Positions 28,939 through 40,909 of a DNA stretch of 64,000 nucleotides are shown here, piece after piece. This DNA comes from Ustilaginoidea virens (taxonomy: Eukaryota; Ascomycota; Sordariomycetes; Hypocreales; Clavicipitaceae): NCBI RefSeq assembly GCF_000687475.1, contig NW_025064823.1, positions 34,051 to 98,050 on the forward strand. Direction: 5' to 3'. The notes below the pieces were generated by a model. It was not told the DNA's origin. It saw only the letters and a program-made list of their open reading frames with translations, and searched no databases. Position 1 is the first letter of the stretch, and each line of letters starts with the position of its first letter. A program made the translations under genes and the position numbers.

Positions 28939-31900
28939 ATGAATTTACCGTTAACTGTTATTTCAATCATTGAAAATCTATTATTAATGTTACCTGCATT
29001 ATTAGTAGTTGCATATGTAACTGTAGCTGAAAGAAAAACTATGGCTAGTATGCAAAGAAGATTAGGGCCAAATGCTGTAGGTCAAAAGAATAACCGTTTT
29101 TACCTTAAAAGATTTTATCGTACATCTAGTTATGATAGAGCTATAGAGGTTTTATATAAAAATCGTAAAGCCCCTGTGTGGGCAAGCTATCCTTTTAAAT
29201 AAAATGTAGTAAGTATTTGTAAAGATTTATTATCTTAAAGAGCTCTTAGTACTTTTTTTTTAAGGATTTAAAAGGTAAAGATGGTATATATATGTTCACT
29301 TTAAAAAAGAAATAATCCTAATATTTTTTATATTGGTAGAGCTAAAGATTTTCAAAGGAGATAAAAAAGCCATTTTAATGTTAATTTAAACGACAGATTC
29401 CAGACGTTTGCTAAAACTGTTGGTTGAGACAAATTCGAATTTTCTATAATAGAAATTTGCGATTTAAATATCCAGAAAAAAAAAGAGAATTATTTCTTGC
29501 AAAAATACTTACCCTTATTAAATACTATATTTAAAAGTAATTTAAATGATATTCAAACTTACGATTATTTATATGAATTACTTAAACTTAAACAATTACA
29601 ATCAAATTTTGAAAATAAGTATAAAGGTATTAGAATTTATCTGTACGAATATGTTAATGGAGAGTTAGGTACTAATTGTAGTATATTTAATAGTATTAAC
29701 GAGTTATCAAATTACTTAGGTGTAGCTAGAGAAACTTTAAATGTTTATTTAAATACATATGTACCATATAAAAATAACTTGTTTTTAACCAATAAAATAG
29801 AATCTTTTGAACTAGTCGATAAACTAATAAACGACGCTACACTAGGTTTAGATTTAAATCGAACTATAGCCAAAAAGGTTAATGTATTTTATAGAAGAAA
29901 AGGGTACTATTATTAAAAATACATATGAGTCTAAAGGTGTAGTAGCTAAATTGTTAAATGTACAATATAGAATTATAACTAATCATCTTGATAAATGAAT
30001 TAAAGGAGGTATTAAGGGTAATTATATATTTAGTTATGAATTAAACGATATGGAAATAGAAAAATTAATGGAAATCTCAGGATTAAGAAAATATAATAAT
30101 TGTAGAATATGGGTTTATAATGCTTCAACATTAGAGTTAATGTCAGATCCCTTCAGTAGTATGCAAAAAGCAGCTGACTATTTTAATGTAGATTATAGAT
30201 CTAGATTAAACCATTTGGATACTGAATTAGCAACTATAAAAGGTGGAAAATTAGTATTATTATTTAGTCATGAATTAACCAACTCAGAAAAAAATTCATT
30301 CTAAAATAATGTAAAAAAAGCTGTAAATGTAACTGTTTCTGTCTGAGTATATAAAAAAGTTAATGCTAAATTTATATTACTAAATAAAAATAAACCTAGT
30401 TATAGCTCTAAATTAGAAGCATCTAAAGAATTACAAATAAGTAATAAAACAATTAACAAATATTTAGATACCAATCAAGAATATAAAGGATTATATTTTT
30501 AGAGTGTAGCTCTATAAAGGTAAAAAATTTAGTAAAGTGTAAGAAACTCTACTCGGCCTAAGCAAAAGTGAACCTTTTGCTAAACATCATCAAATTGCGG
30601 AAACCCCTTAAAGCTATTTTAACTAAATGTGTTAAGAAACTAATACATGGCTCAGGTAATGACTCGAGGTATAGTAAAATCAAAATAGATGCACGAAAGG
30701 AAATAGGCAATCCGCAGCCAAGCACCGACTATAGGTAATTCAGTAAGGTGTGCAGTTCATCGACTAAACGATGGTGGGTGTTAAAATTTGTAGATTTTAA
30801 TGCTTAAGATATAGTCAGACCCTACTTGAAAAAGTACAGGGTATAAATTATATACCTGTTAAATGGATAATTAGTAATTAATATTACAATTATTTAGGGA
30901 GAAAGTCCTATGACTTTTACTGTATTATGAGAGTTTAGTGCTCATTATAAATGTATAAAATAGGATGAATTCGTACTACGGTTTGTTACAAGCATTTGCT
31001 GACGCCTTAAAATTAATATTAAAAGAATATGTAGCTCCTACGCAAGCTAATTTAATATTATTCTTCTTAGGACCTATAGTAACATTAATATTTGCTTTAT
31101 TAGGTTATGCTGTTATACCTTAGGTTCATAGGGTGAATATAGTCAAACTACGGGGAACTCCTAAAGCTTATAATACTAAACTAGGTACGAAAGTACTTAA
31201 GTGGCTGAAGTAATTACTCAGGTATAGTAATAAGTTATATGATGATCGGATGGTTAAGCTCCGAGAAATGGACAATCGCGTATCTAAGTCAGTAGTGTGT
31301 GAAAACACTACTGTAAAAGAGCAACGAGCAGACGGCTATAGGTATTTAGAGTATTATTGTAAATATTTAAGGTGTGCTCTATAAGCTTAGAAATAAGTTA
31401 TACTAAATTGTATGTTAAAAATAAATACGATTCACCATTAATCGGAAAAGTTGTTCGCAACCTTAATTCTTTAAAAGTTAATTCTCGTCGTTAATCATTA
31501 CAAAATAAAATTGATGATGCACAAGTATATCCTTGATTTATAACAGGATTTCCCGTTGCTGTAGGTTGTTTTATAGCTTGCGCAGTAATATGACCAAAAA
31601 ACCTAAATATAAAGCTGGTTGAGAAATTCAACCTGTTTTCCTAATTAGACTACATGTTAAGGATTTTCCTGTTATATTAGGAATTAAGAGTAGGTAATCT
31701 AGGGACTGTCGATTATAGCCAATCTACATGTACTTTTAGTCATAAAATTGCAAGAAATAATAGAATTAATTAAATTTTTTGTTAAGTATCCTTTAATATC
31801 TAGAAAAAAAGGGGATTATATATTATTTAAATAAATTGTTTCTATTATCCAATTAAAAGAACATTTGACTACTAAAGGTTTACATAGAATTATTAATTTA

Positions 31901-34384
31901 AAAGCAACTTTAAATTTTGGGAGCTTGCGCATCAAAAGAATTACAATTAATGTTTTATGAAACTATTCCAGTTGCCCGTCCTTTAAAAGAACCTATCGTA
32001 ATTCCACATCCACAGTGTATATCTGGATTTACATTCCCCTAGCCCCCTTATTCTCAGAATAAGGGGGGGGGGAGGTGAAGGTAATTTCTCTGTTTCTTTA
32101 GATAATGGTATTTTTAAGTCTCTTCTATTTAAAATAACTCAGCATGAAAAAGATGAGGAATTGTTAATTGCAATTAAAGATTATTTAAATTGCGGGTATT
32201 GTTATTTAAGAAAAAAAGAAAACACCGTGGATTTAAAAGTTACTAAGTTTTCTGACATTACTGAGATTATAATACCTTTTTTTATAAATAATCCAATATT
32301 AGTAGCCGGAGGCTCATAAAATCTTTAGACTTTAAGGATTGATACTTAGTTTCGGAAATAGTAAAAAAAAGGACATAAACTAGAAGAAAATATTACAAAA
32401 ATAAAAGAAATTCAAAAGGGTATGAATAGGGGAAGAAGTGTTTAAATTTTTAATTATTATTTTTGTATGGACCTGGTTTATCTTTAGGTGATATGGAATT
32501 AGGTATCCTATTTATGTTAGCTGTATCATCATTAGCTACATACGGTATCTTATTAGCAGGATGAAGTGCTAATAGTAAATATGCTTTCTTAGGGTCATTA
32601 AGAAGTACAGCTCAATTAATTAGTTATGAATTAGTATTAAGTTCAGTATTATTAATTATTATAATGATAACTAATAGTTTAAATTTAAATATTAATGTAC
32701 AATTCCAGAAAATTATATGATTAGGTATACCTTTATTTGTTATATTAATTATATTCTTTATTGGAGCTGTAGCTGAAACTAATAGAGCCCCCTTTGATTT
32801 AGCTGAGGCTAAGTAGATTTGGCCTCATTAAAGATCACAAATTGCTGGAAGATCTAATTTAAGACGATCAGCAGGGAAGTAATTTGATATATACATATAT
32901 TTCGAACTAACTCTTCAGAGACTAAATGTGATCATTTGATATTTTTAATATTAAATAAGATATAGTCCAAACTTATATGAAAATATAAGATTAATATTTA
33001 ATCGAAATTAGGTATAGATAAGCTAAATCTTAATAAAATTAAATTATATTACAATCCAATAGAATCTAAAAGATTTTATTCATCTAAACCTACCAATAAT
33101 AATCTGAATAAAAAACCTATACCTATTTTAACTTTAAAAGAGTTAAATGATAAGAATTATATAGATTCATCCAGAGAAGTATTAAAAGGTAAAGGTGGAA
33201 TTTATTCCTTTATAAATACAATTAATAATAAACAATATATAGGTAGTGCCAAAGATCTATATATAAGATTAAATGAACATTTAAATAATAAAAAGTCTAA
33301 TATTAATTTACAAAAAGCAATCATTAAATACGGATTAGATAAATTTAATTGAGTTGTTTATGAATATTTTAGTTCTACAAGTAAAATAATAAGCAGCAAA
33401 GGTATAACTACATTAGAAACAAATTATATAAAATCTTTTAGCTCTACAACTCTTTATAATTTTAAATTAAATGCAACTAGTATGTTAGGGTATAAACATA
33501 CTGTAGAAGCAATAGAAAAAATGAAAGAATATTATAAAGATAAAAAAAAACATCCTATGTATGGCAAAAATCATACTAAGGAAGCTTTATCTTTAATTAG
33601 TAAACCTGCCCCTCGGCCTAGCCCAGGCTAGTCCTGGGCGAAAGGGTAAATTAAATCCTATGTATGGTAAAACTCATAGTGATGAAACTAGAAATATTAT
33701 GGCTAAAAAAAAGAAATAAGTATTTAAATGGTGTAGGTATATTTGACTTAAATAATAATTTAATTAAGAGATTTGATAATAATGTAGAATTAGCTAAACA
33801 TCTAAATATATCTAAAGTAACTGTAGGTAAATATATGAATAAAAGTTTAATTTATAATAATATTTATATGTTTAAGCCTATAGACAACTAAAAATTTTGA
33901 TTAAAAAATGGAATCCGAGTTAGTTAGTGGATTTATGACAGAGCACGCTGCTGTTATATTCGTTTTCTTTTTCTTAGCCGAATACGCAAGTATAGTGGTT
34001 ATGTGTATCTTAACTAGTATCTTATTTTTAGGTGGTTATTTATTAGGATTCGATCATATCTACTTCTTTGATACTATAAATTACATCTATGCTTATTTAT
34101 TTAAGATAGAATGAATAACATCTAAGGAATATTTCAAATTAAGAGAATTATTAACTAGTTCTGCAATAGATGGATTACTATATAGCTTAGCTTTAGGTGT
34201 AAAAACTTCAATTATGGTGTTTACTTTCATATGGGTAAGAGCGTCTTTCCCTAGAATACGTTTTGACCAATTAATGTCATTCTGTTGAACTGTATTATTA
34301 CCTATATTATTTGCATTTATAGTATTAGTTCCATGCCTATTATATATATTTGGAATATATTTAATAAATATTAGTTTATTCTAA
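28939..34384 (+). CDS. nad1: NADH dehydrogenase subunit 1, 4 exons, 3 introns
   Basis: This is the core membrane subunit ND1 of complex I, near the quinone site. The exons 28939-29082, 30974-31120, 32466-32810 and 33911-34384 join to 1110 nt (369 aa, stop TAA). Landmarks are [73 protein letters not shown] and [18 protein letters not shown]. All junctions fit exon-U/intron-G. Confidence 0.96.
29083..30502 (+). pseudogene. Decayed GIY-YIG endonuclease, nad1 intron 1
   Basis: The first fused frame stops at TAA 29200-29202. Further on, the nuclease domain is recognisable in pieces ([25 protein letters not shown]) with extra stops between. A long open stretch, 29497-29916, holds two NUMOD-like repeats. 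Homology then changes frame near 29890 to the stretch ending at TAA 30302-30304, and continues past that stop to TAG 30500-30502. At least four lesions show that it is dead. Confidence 0.82.
29083..30973 (+). mobile_element. Group I intron 1 of nad1 (after nt 144)
   Basis: The intron follows GPNAVG (exon end T29082, intron end G30973). The core lies at about 30580-30840 (ATTGCGGAAACCCC, GCAATCCGCAGCC, TCATCGACTAAACG, GATATAGTCAGACC) after a decayed GIY-YIG gene. Confidence 0.85.
31400..32445 (+). pseudogene. Decayed LAGLIDADG endonuclease, nad1 intron 2
   Basis: Fragments of the first domain ([15 protein letters not shown] near 31530) are broken by frame changes and insertions of GCTTGCGCA-type sequence. 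The second motif (ISGFT...[12 protein letters not shown]) is split by a GC hairpin insert at about 32038-32076. The end of the gene is visible at 32400-32445 ([12 protein letters not shown]). Not functional. Confidence 0.78.
32038..32076. repeat. GC hairpin insert in a LAGLIDADG motif
   Basis: CCCCCTTATTCTCAGAATAAG plus a G-run forms a long hairpin (CCCCCTTATTCT/AGAATAAGGGGG). It lies exactly between ISGFT and GEGNF, where an intact gene would read through. Confidence 0.7.
33002..33891 (+). pseudogene. GIY-YIG endonuclease broken by a GC insert, nad1 intron 3
   Basis: The frame is open from 33002 with the nuclease start [28 protein letters not shown] and NUMOD3 repeats ([13 protein letters not shown]). 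A 31-bp GC hairpin at 33615-33645 then introduces TAG 33629-33631 and shifts the frame within a further NUMOD3 repeat. A second shift at the A-run near 33706-33716 is needed to reach the C-terminal HTH part ([11 protein letters not shown]), which ends at 33891. The nuclease domain itself is undamaged. Confidence 0.82.
33615..33645. repeat. GC-rich hairpin insert, copy B (31 bp)
   Basis: The stretch starts GGCCTAGCCCAGGCTAGTCC and ends GGGCGAAAGG. It matches copy A (15085-15115) at 26 of 31 positions, with a compensated stem pair. It disrupts the host endonuclease gene. Confidence 0.75.
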
Positions 34385-34484
34385 TATACGAGCTTACGCT
34401 TAAAAAACTAAAGTATAACCATGAAATGCATGTCCATAGGTATCAATAAACAATCTAAAGTTCGAAGATAACCTCTTTTACAAG

Positions 34485-37318
34485 ATGTGATTATCCTCTT
34501 TATTAGCCGTACCTTTAATAGGTACAATCGTAGTATCTAGTGTAGACTCTTATAAAAAAACTTCACCTGTTTACACAAAAATAATAGCATTAATAGCTAG
34601 TGTTCTAAATTTAATTATATCATTAGTTATATTCATGTTATTTAACCTTAGTACAAATCAGTTCCAATTTGTACAAGAACATTATAACGTACAATTATTT
34701 GATATTTATTTAGGAGTAGATGGTATATCTATATATTTTATATTATTAACCACAATAATAATGCCTATAGCTCTATTATCTAATTGAGACTCTATAAAAG
34801 AAAATGTAAGAGCATACATTATAATAATGTTATTATTAGAAACATTATTACTAGCTGTATTTATGGTTTTAGATATAATGTCCTTCTATATCTTTTTCGA
34901 AAGTATCCTACCTCCTCTATTTATATTAGTAGGTATATTCGGGTCAGATAATAAAGTTAGTGCTAGTTATTATTTATTCTTATATACATTTAACCTCAAG
35001 TGTAAAAGAGCCAAACACCGGGAAAGCCCTAAAACTCTAGTAACCAAAGTAATAAAAGAAATTTTATTATTGGCTTGATTAATGCTTCAGGGTATGGTAA
35101 AATCACTAGTTTTCATAAACGAAAAGCTACTTCTAGTGGCAGATATGTGGGTGACCGCGGTTCTAAGTCATTTTTATTTTAAAACTAACTATAAAGTTAT
35201 TACAAATAAAGGTGTAAAAGAGCAACGAGTAGACGGTTCTTCAAGATCTAGAATTTTAGGTTTTGTAAGGTGTACTCTAGTCGCTGGGAAACCAGTTTTT
35301 GGTCGAAAAATTCATTCTTATTCTTATAATAGTAAAATTTTCAATGATATATTAAAAAAATCTATACGTACAAAGGCTACTATAGATCCTTGATTTATTA
35401 CAGGGTTGGTAGAAGCAGAAGGATGTTTTATATTAGGATTTTTCAAAAGTAATAATTATAAAATGGGTTATCAAATACAGGCTATTTTTAAAACTACTAT
35501 ACATAAAAAAGATTTTAATTTATTATGTCAAATTAAAGATTATTTAGCTGTAGGAAAAATAACAAAACATGGAGAAACTACTTTACAGTATACAGTTAAA
35601 TCTTTAAAAGATCTAGATAAAATAATATCTCATTTTGATCAATATCCTTTATATAGTCAAAAATGAGCTGACTATAAACTTTTTAAAGATGCAATTACTT
35701 TGATTAAAAATAAAGAACATTTGACTCGAGAAGGGTTTATAAAGATACTTTCTATAAGAGCCTCTATGAATTTAGGTTTGTCCGAGGAACTAAAATTAAC
35801 ATTTCCTACTATTGTACCTATATATAGACCTTTACCTTTAATTAAAAATACTGTAAATCCTTACTGAATAGCAGGATTAACTAGTAGGGTTGGATGTCTT
35901 CATGTCACTATCCGTAATTCTATTACAACTAAATTAAGAAAATCCGTAGTATTGAAATTCCATATTGTTCAACATAGCAGAGATATTGAATTAATAAATA
36001 TGTTAATATCTACTTTTGGATGTGGAAAATTTGAACTAATATTAAAACAATCAGCTGTATATTTTGTGGTAGTGAAATTTCAAGATATTTTTGAAAAAAT
36101 AATACCATTCTTTGATAAGTATCCCATTAAAGGAGTAAAAGCTTTGGATTATTCTGATTTTAAAAAAGTAGCCTATATAATGTATAATAAAGAACATTTA
36201 ACTGAAGAAGGTTTATCTAAAATTCAATCTATAAAACTAAATATGAATTTATTTAGAAAATTTGAATAACTACCTTTTTTTTTTAATTACAAGAATTGCC
36301 GGTTAGCCGGTATGAATTGAAGTAAACCAAAATTAAAGAAAACATAATTATTTATGTAATAAACGTATGAGGATCATTATTCTTATTATTATCTATATTG
36401 AGTACATCTTCAATAATGGGTAGTACAGATTTCGATACGCTATTTAAATTAAACTTTGAATATAAAACACAAATATTTTTATTTCTAGGAATATTTATAG
36501 CATTTGCTGTAAAAACACCTACAATATTCTTAAATAATTGATTATTAAAAGCTCACGTTGAATCTCCTTTAGGGGGTAGTATAGTATTAGCTGCTATTGT
36601 ATTAAAATTAAGTTTATATGGTATATTTAGAATGATATTACCTATATTACCTAAAGCAGCATTAGATTATACATTTGTAATTTATACAATAGCTGTTATT
36701 ACAATAATATATGCTAGTTTTAGTACAATAAGAACAACAGATGTTAAAGAATTAATAGCTTATAGTTCCGTTTGTCACGCAGCTGTATATTTAATAGGTG
36801 CATTTAGTAATACAATACAAGGTATAGAAGGAAGTATTGTATTAGGATTAGCTCACGGGTTTGTATCTAGTGGTTTATTCATATGTGCAGGTGGTATATT
36901 ATACGATAGAACAGGTACTAGAAGTATATTCTTCTATAGAGGTGCTACTCAATTAATGCCTATTTTCTCAATACTATTTTTCATATTAGCCTTAGGTAAT
37001 TGTGGAGCACCTTTAACAGTAAACTTCGTAGGAGAATTTATGTCATTGTATGGAATCTTAGAAAAATTACCAGTATTAGGTGTATTCGCATCTTCATCTA
37101 TAGTATTTTCAGCTGCATATACAATCTATTTATTTAATAGAACAGCTTTTGGTGGATCATTTACAAGATATTTAGAAGAAAGTGTATATGACGTAAATAA
37201 AAGAGAATTTATGATGTTGTTTATCTTAGTAGTATTTACTGTATTCTTAGGTATCTATCCTTCATTAATATTAAACGTATTAGACTATTCAATGAATAGT
37301 TTAATATATAGTGTATAA
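34485..37318 (+). CDS. nad4: NADH dehydrogenase subunit 4, 2 exons
   Basis: This is the proton-pumping antiporter-like subunit ND4 of complex I. The exons 34485-34989 and 36366-37318 total 1458 nt (485 aa, stop TAA). Landmarks: GVDGISIYFILLTTIIMPIA, FESILPPLFILVG, KTPTIFLNNWLLKAHVESPL, SSVCHAAVYLIGAFSNTIQG and NFVGEFMSL. The start at ATG 34485 (MWLSSLLAVPLIGTIV) fits ND4 N-termini. The 100-bp spacer from nad1 holds no gene. Confidence 0.96.
34990..36269 (+). CDS. LAGLIDADG endonuclease, nad4 intron
   Basis: The frame is continuous with exon 1 and ends at TAA 36267-36269 (about 426 codons). Roughly the first 95 residues come from core RNA. The protein proper has ITGLVEAEGCFIL (near residue 137) and IAGLTSRVGCLHV (near residue 294). 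In the second motif the Glu/Asp-Gly/Glu pair is replaced (SRVGC), so that half has lost its usual acidic residue. The enzyme may be inactive or single-site although the frame is open. Confidence 0.86.
34990..36365 (+). mobile_element. Group I intron of nad4 (after nt 505)
   Basis: The intron lies in FLYT-LWGSLF (exon end T34989, intron end G36365). Its 5' core (34999-35280: CCAAACACCGGGAAAGCCC, AAAAGAGCAACGAGTAGACGG, GTAAGGTGTACTCT) is encoded inside the fused ORF. Confidence 0.87.
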
Positions 37319-37415
37319 TAATTAAATTTATTAATATACCTTTATCTAACTTACGATTAAAATAACTTACGTATTAAAGCTGTATAAGCTAAAATTAAAA
37401 AAAAAAAGAACAAAT

Positions 37416-37562
37416 ATGCCTCAATTAACACCTTTTTATTACATGAATGAAGTAGTATTTTCTTTTACTATTATAGTATTAGTATTATACGTATTATCTA
37501 AATACATATTACCTAGAATAGTTCGTTTATTCTTATCTCGTATGTACATAAATAAAATATAA
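37416..37562 (+). CDS. atp8: ATP synthase subunit 8
   Basis: This is the 48-aa membrane-anchored subunit of the F1Fo ATP synthase stator. It begins MPQLTPFYYMNEVVFSF, the near-invariant fungal Atp8 start, has one hydrophobic helix (TIIVLVLYVLSKYI) and ends with a basic tail. TAA is at 37560-37562. It lies between nad4 and atp6. Confidence 0.95.
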   Translation: MPQLTPFYYMNEVVFSFTIIVLVLYVLSKYILPRIVRLFLSRMYINKI

Positions 37563-37622
37563 AATATTTATATAAACTAGTTTGATCTAGTTTTTCATAT
37601 TATAACTAGAAGTTATAAGTAA

Positions 37623-37643
37623 TTAGTTGTTTAAAGATATATA
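37623..37643 (+). promoter_or_regulatory. Leader motif, copy 2 (upstream of atp6)
   Basis: TTAGTTGTTTAAAGATATAT plus A lies 46 nt before ATG 37669 of atp6. It is the only copy in front of a standard gene. The other three precede unusual ORFs. Confidence 0.55.
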
Positions 37644-37668
37644 TCTTATAGTAGTAATTGTACTACTA

Positions 37669-39826
37669 ATGTTTTCTAACACACAAAATTTATTCGAGCC
37701 TATGGCTACAGAAATAAGAAGTCCCTTAGATCAATTTGAAGTAAGAGACATATTAAACTTAGAAGTTTTAGGTGGTAATTTACACTTATCATTAACAAAC
37801 ATCGGATTCTACTTAACATTAGGAGGATTAATAACATTAATCTTAAGCTTAGTTGCAACTAATAAAAACAAATTAGTCAGTAATAACTGATCTATAGCTC
37901 AAGAATCTTTATACGTAACAATACATAATATAGTTACAGGACAAATAAATGCTAAAGGGGGTCAAGTATACTTCCCGTTTATTTATACATTATTTGTATT
38001 TATTTTAGTAAATAATTTATTAGGAATGGTAAAAAGGTGCCTTAGATTTTTATTTTTATTTAACTCAAAATACCTAAGTTACACTGACAGTATTATAACC
38101 TCTCAAGTAGCTAAGCTAAATTTATATTCTACACATTCACATTATCACACGCGTATTAAAGCTTATGAAAATAAAACTAGATATAGTTTTAATAATAAAA
38201 ATACTTTTTATCTTAATCCTGATTATATTACAGGATTTGTAGATGGAGAAGGTTGTTTTTCTATTTCAATATTTAAAGACAGTCGAAGACTAACAGGTTG
38301 ACAAGTTAAACCTGTTTTTTGTATATCTTTACATAATAAAGACAGAAATTTATTAGAAGCTATACAAAGAACTTGAGGTGTAGGTAAAATTTATAAACAT
38401 AGTAATGATTCTATGCAGTATCGTGTAAGCTCTTTAAATAATTTACTAGTAATTACAGAACATTTTGATAAATATAATTTAATTACTCAAAAACAAGGAG
38501 ATTATCTTTTATTTAAAAAAGCTATACATATGGTAAAAAACAAAGAACATTTATCTTTAACAGGTTTATTTAAACTAGTGGGTATAAAAGCTACATTAAA
38601 TTGAGGTTTATCTAAAAAATTTAAAGAAACTTTTCCCTCTGTAGTACCAATAAGGAGACCTAATGTGGATATTTTTGAAATAAAAAATTTAAATTGAATT
38701 AGAGGATTTATAGAAGCTGAAGGTAGCTTTCAAGTTCTAATTTCAGAAATTAAAAATAAAACACATGTAAGTTTAAAATTTACAATAACTCAAGATATCA
38801 GAGATGAAGTATTGTTAAATAATATTGTTACTTATTTAAATTGTGGAAGATATTACAAATCGTTATCACGTAATGAAGGACAATATTTAGTTACAGTATT
38901 TTCAGATATATATGAAAAAATTATACCTTTATTGTCTGAATATCCTTTATTAGGTGTAAAAAAACAAAATTTTTTTGATTTTGTACAAATAGCTGAAATA
39001 ATAAAATCAAAAAATCATTTAACTGAAGAAGGATTAAAAAAAATAATCTTAATTAAAAATAATATGAATAAAAGAAGAATATAATTAAAATAAGTTTAGT
39101 ATAAACTTAGGTATTTTATATAATTGTAATATAATAGTTAAAAAGAAGTAAATTTCTATTAATTTCACTATATGCTGGAAACTTCTAAAGCCTTAAGTAC
39201 CTAGAATTTCTAGGTAATAATCTTAATGGATAAAACAATGAACAATCAGCAGGAAACCAAAATAACAAGCCACGTTATGAGTAGGATCCTCAGAGACTAG
39301 ACGTGAAAAATTATTTAATCTGATTTTACAATAATCAAGAAATAATTAAGATATAGTCCACATCGGTAAATTTATATGATTTACCTTTTGACCTTATAGC
39401 TTTGCATCAACAGGACACTTTGCACTGACATTTGCATTAAGTTTCACAATAGTATTAGGAGCTACAATATTAGGATTCTCTAAACATGGTTTAAAATTCT
39501 TCTCATTATTAGTACCCGCAGGATGTCCTTTAGGTTTATTGCCGTTATTAGTAATAATCGAGTTTATCTCATACATTGCCCGTAATGTATCATTGGGATT
39601 AAGATTGGCGGCTAATATCACGGCTGGTCATATGCTATTAAGTATCTTAAGTGGGTTTGTCTATAATATAATGAATTCAGGTATTATTTTCTTCATTTTA
39701 GGTTTAATACCTTTAGCCTTTATAGTGGCATTCTCAGGGTTAGAACTAGCAATTGCATTTATCCAGGCACAAGTGTTTGTAGTGTTATCTAGTTCTTATA
39801 TAAAAGACGGATTAGACTTGCATTAG
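37669..39826 (+). CDS. atp6: ATP synthase subunit 6, 2 exons
   Basis: This is Fo subunit a, which forms the proton half-channels next to the c-ring. The exons 37669-38030 and 39391-39826 join to 798 nt (265 aa, stop TAG). Landmarks are SPLDQFEVRDILNL, NLLGMVPYSFASTGHF, IEFISYIARNVSLGLRLAAN (containing the essential Arg) and AFIQAQVFVVLSSSYIKDGL. ATG 37669 was chosen; ATG 37702 gives a shorter protein. The frame is also open upstream through a TTG at 37627. Confidence 0.96.
38031..39084 (+). CDS. LAGLIDADG endonuclease, atp6 intron
   Basis: The ORF is fused to atp6 exon 1 and ends at TAA 39082-39084 (about 351 codons). Motifs: ITGFVDGEGCFSI (near residue 67) and IRGFIEAEGSFQV (near residue 224), each followed by the HLSLTGL / HLTEEGLKKI segment of this subfamily. 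It is related to the nad4, rns and cox3 intron 2 proteins. Intact. Confidence 0.88.
38031..39390 (+). mobile_element. Group I intron of atp6 (after nt 362)
   Basis: The intron splits the Val codon in LLGMVPYSF (exon end T38030, intron end G39390). The core follows the ORF (39172-39362: ATATGCTGGAAACTTC, CAATCAGCAGGAAACC, CCTCAGAGACTAGACG, GATATAGTCC). Confidence 0.88.
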
Positions 39827-39905
39827 TTTATAGACTAAGAACAATATTATACATTTAAGCAACAAAAAAAATGCCAATAAATATAATCGTACCTGTTATA
39901 ACTTA

Positions 39906-40664
39906 GAATAACCCAGATCAGAATAAAGATATAGTTATAAAAGAAAACAGAAATAAACCTGGGGTCTATTCTTGAGTTCACATCGAATCCAATAGGCGTT
40001 ATGTAGGTTCAAGTGTTAATTTAGGTAAAAGGTTCTCCGAATATTATAATATTAATCATTTATCTTCTAATAATATGATAATAAAGCACTTTTAAAATAT
40101 GGTTACTCAGCATTTAGATTAGAAATACTAGAATACTTTTCTGTTGAGGAATTACTTAATAGAGAGCAATTCTAGATGGATAAATATGAACCTGAATTTA
40201 AGATTTTAAAAGTAGCAGGTTCATCTTTAGGTTTTAAACATAGCGAAGCAACTAAAGAATTAATGAGTCAATTAACTAAAGGGCGTACTTTATCTGAAGA
40301 AACTTTACTGAAAATGAGAAGTAAAACAGTATCAGATGAAGTAAAACAAAGGATTAGTACTGCTCTAAAAGGTAGAAAATTAACGAGCCCCACCGGGGCT
40401 ACTGAAACTTTAGAAAATATGAGTAAAGCATCTCAAGGTCGTAAAGCTAGTGAAGAAACCAAATTAAAGTTAGCATTAAATAATAATAAAAGGCAATCGG
40501 TTACACTTATTAACATTGAAACTAAAGAGTCTAAAGAGTTTCTTTTTATGAAACAAGCTGCAAAATACTTAGGAACTTCTCATACGCAAGTAAGGAATTA
40601 TTATAATAAGAATAAACCTTATAATGGGTATGTAATTAAATTAAATACGCCATCCACAAGCTAG
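39906..40664 (+). pseudogene. Free-standing GIY-YIG endonuclease remnant after atp6
   Basis: The nuclease start PGVYSWVHIESNRRYVGSSV and Arg in LGKRFSEYY are in one frame (39958 onward). The LLKYGYSAFRLEIL and NREQF segments are in another. TAG near 40174 separates them from the open C-terminal half (40176-40664), which has three NUMOD3-type repeats and an HTH tail (GTSHTQVRNYYNKNKPYNGY). A small GC palindrome (AGCCCCACCGGGGCT) is read through near 40386. It is not inside an intron. Confidence 0.8.
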
Positions 40665-40679
40665 GGTGCGCAAGCTATA

Positions 40680-40735
40680 GCTTGCGATGCTACGCTTCTT
40701 AGTTTTTACTGCAGCGAAGCCTGCAGTAAAAAAAG
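40680..40735. repeat. Hairpin repeat cluster
   Basis: GCGCAAGCTATAGCTTGCG is a near-perfect palindrome. It is followed by a CTTCTTAG module and by TTTTTACTGCAG...CTGCAGTAAAAA, a second hairpin. These are the same modules (GCAAGC, CTTCTTAG, AGTAAAAA) as the 37-bp repeat, in a different order. Confidence 0.65.
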
Positions 40736-40818
40736 TAAATAAACAACTTCATAGACAATATGAATAAAAACAGATACAATAAATAGTATTTGTATTAGAA
40801 CCTTGAAGTTCTAAATAA

Positions 40819-40839
40819 TTAGTTTTTTAAAGATATATA
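40819..40839 (+). promoter_or_regulatory. Leader motif, copy 3
   Basis: It is identical to copy 1 over 21 nt. An ATG lies 45 nt downstream (40864), opening a short frame that a single slip in the following T-run would join to the ORF at 40910. Confidence 0.55.
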
Positions 40840-40909
40840 TCTACATCCTTTTATATTATATAAATGGATTTTTTCATAATAATACCTTCAACCTTATTTT
40901 TTTTATCTG

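Larger units (their letters stand above)
31121..32465 (+). mobile_element. Group I intron 2 of nad1 (after nt 291)
   Basis: The intron lies between GYAVIP and YGPGLSLGD (exon end T31120, intron end G32465). The 5' core (31140-31390: AAACTACGGGGAACTCC, AAGAGCAACGAGCAGACGG, TAAGGTGTGCTCT) is the same type as in nad4, cox3 intron 2, rns intron 2 and the atp6 ghost. Confidence 0.85.
32811..33910 (+). mobile_element. Group I intron 3 of nad1 (after nt 636)
   Basis: The intron splits [16 protein letters not shown] (exon end T32810, intron end G33910). The core lies at 32838-32990 (ATTGCTGGAAGATC, CGATCAGCAGGG, TCTTCAGAGACTAAATG, GATATAGTCC), before the ORF. Confidence 0.88.

Noticed and set aside
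37627..37668. Upstream TTG start for atp6
   Set aside because: The frame is open, but it would translate the leader motif itself (FKDIYL). The ATG at 37669 has the same spacing as the other motif-ATG pairs.
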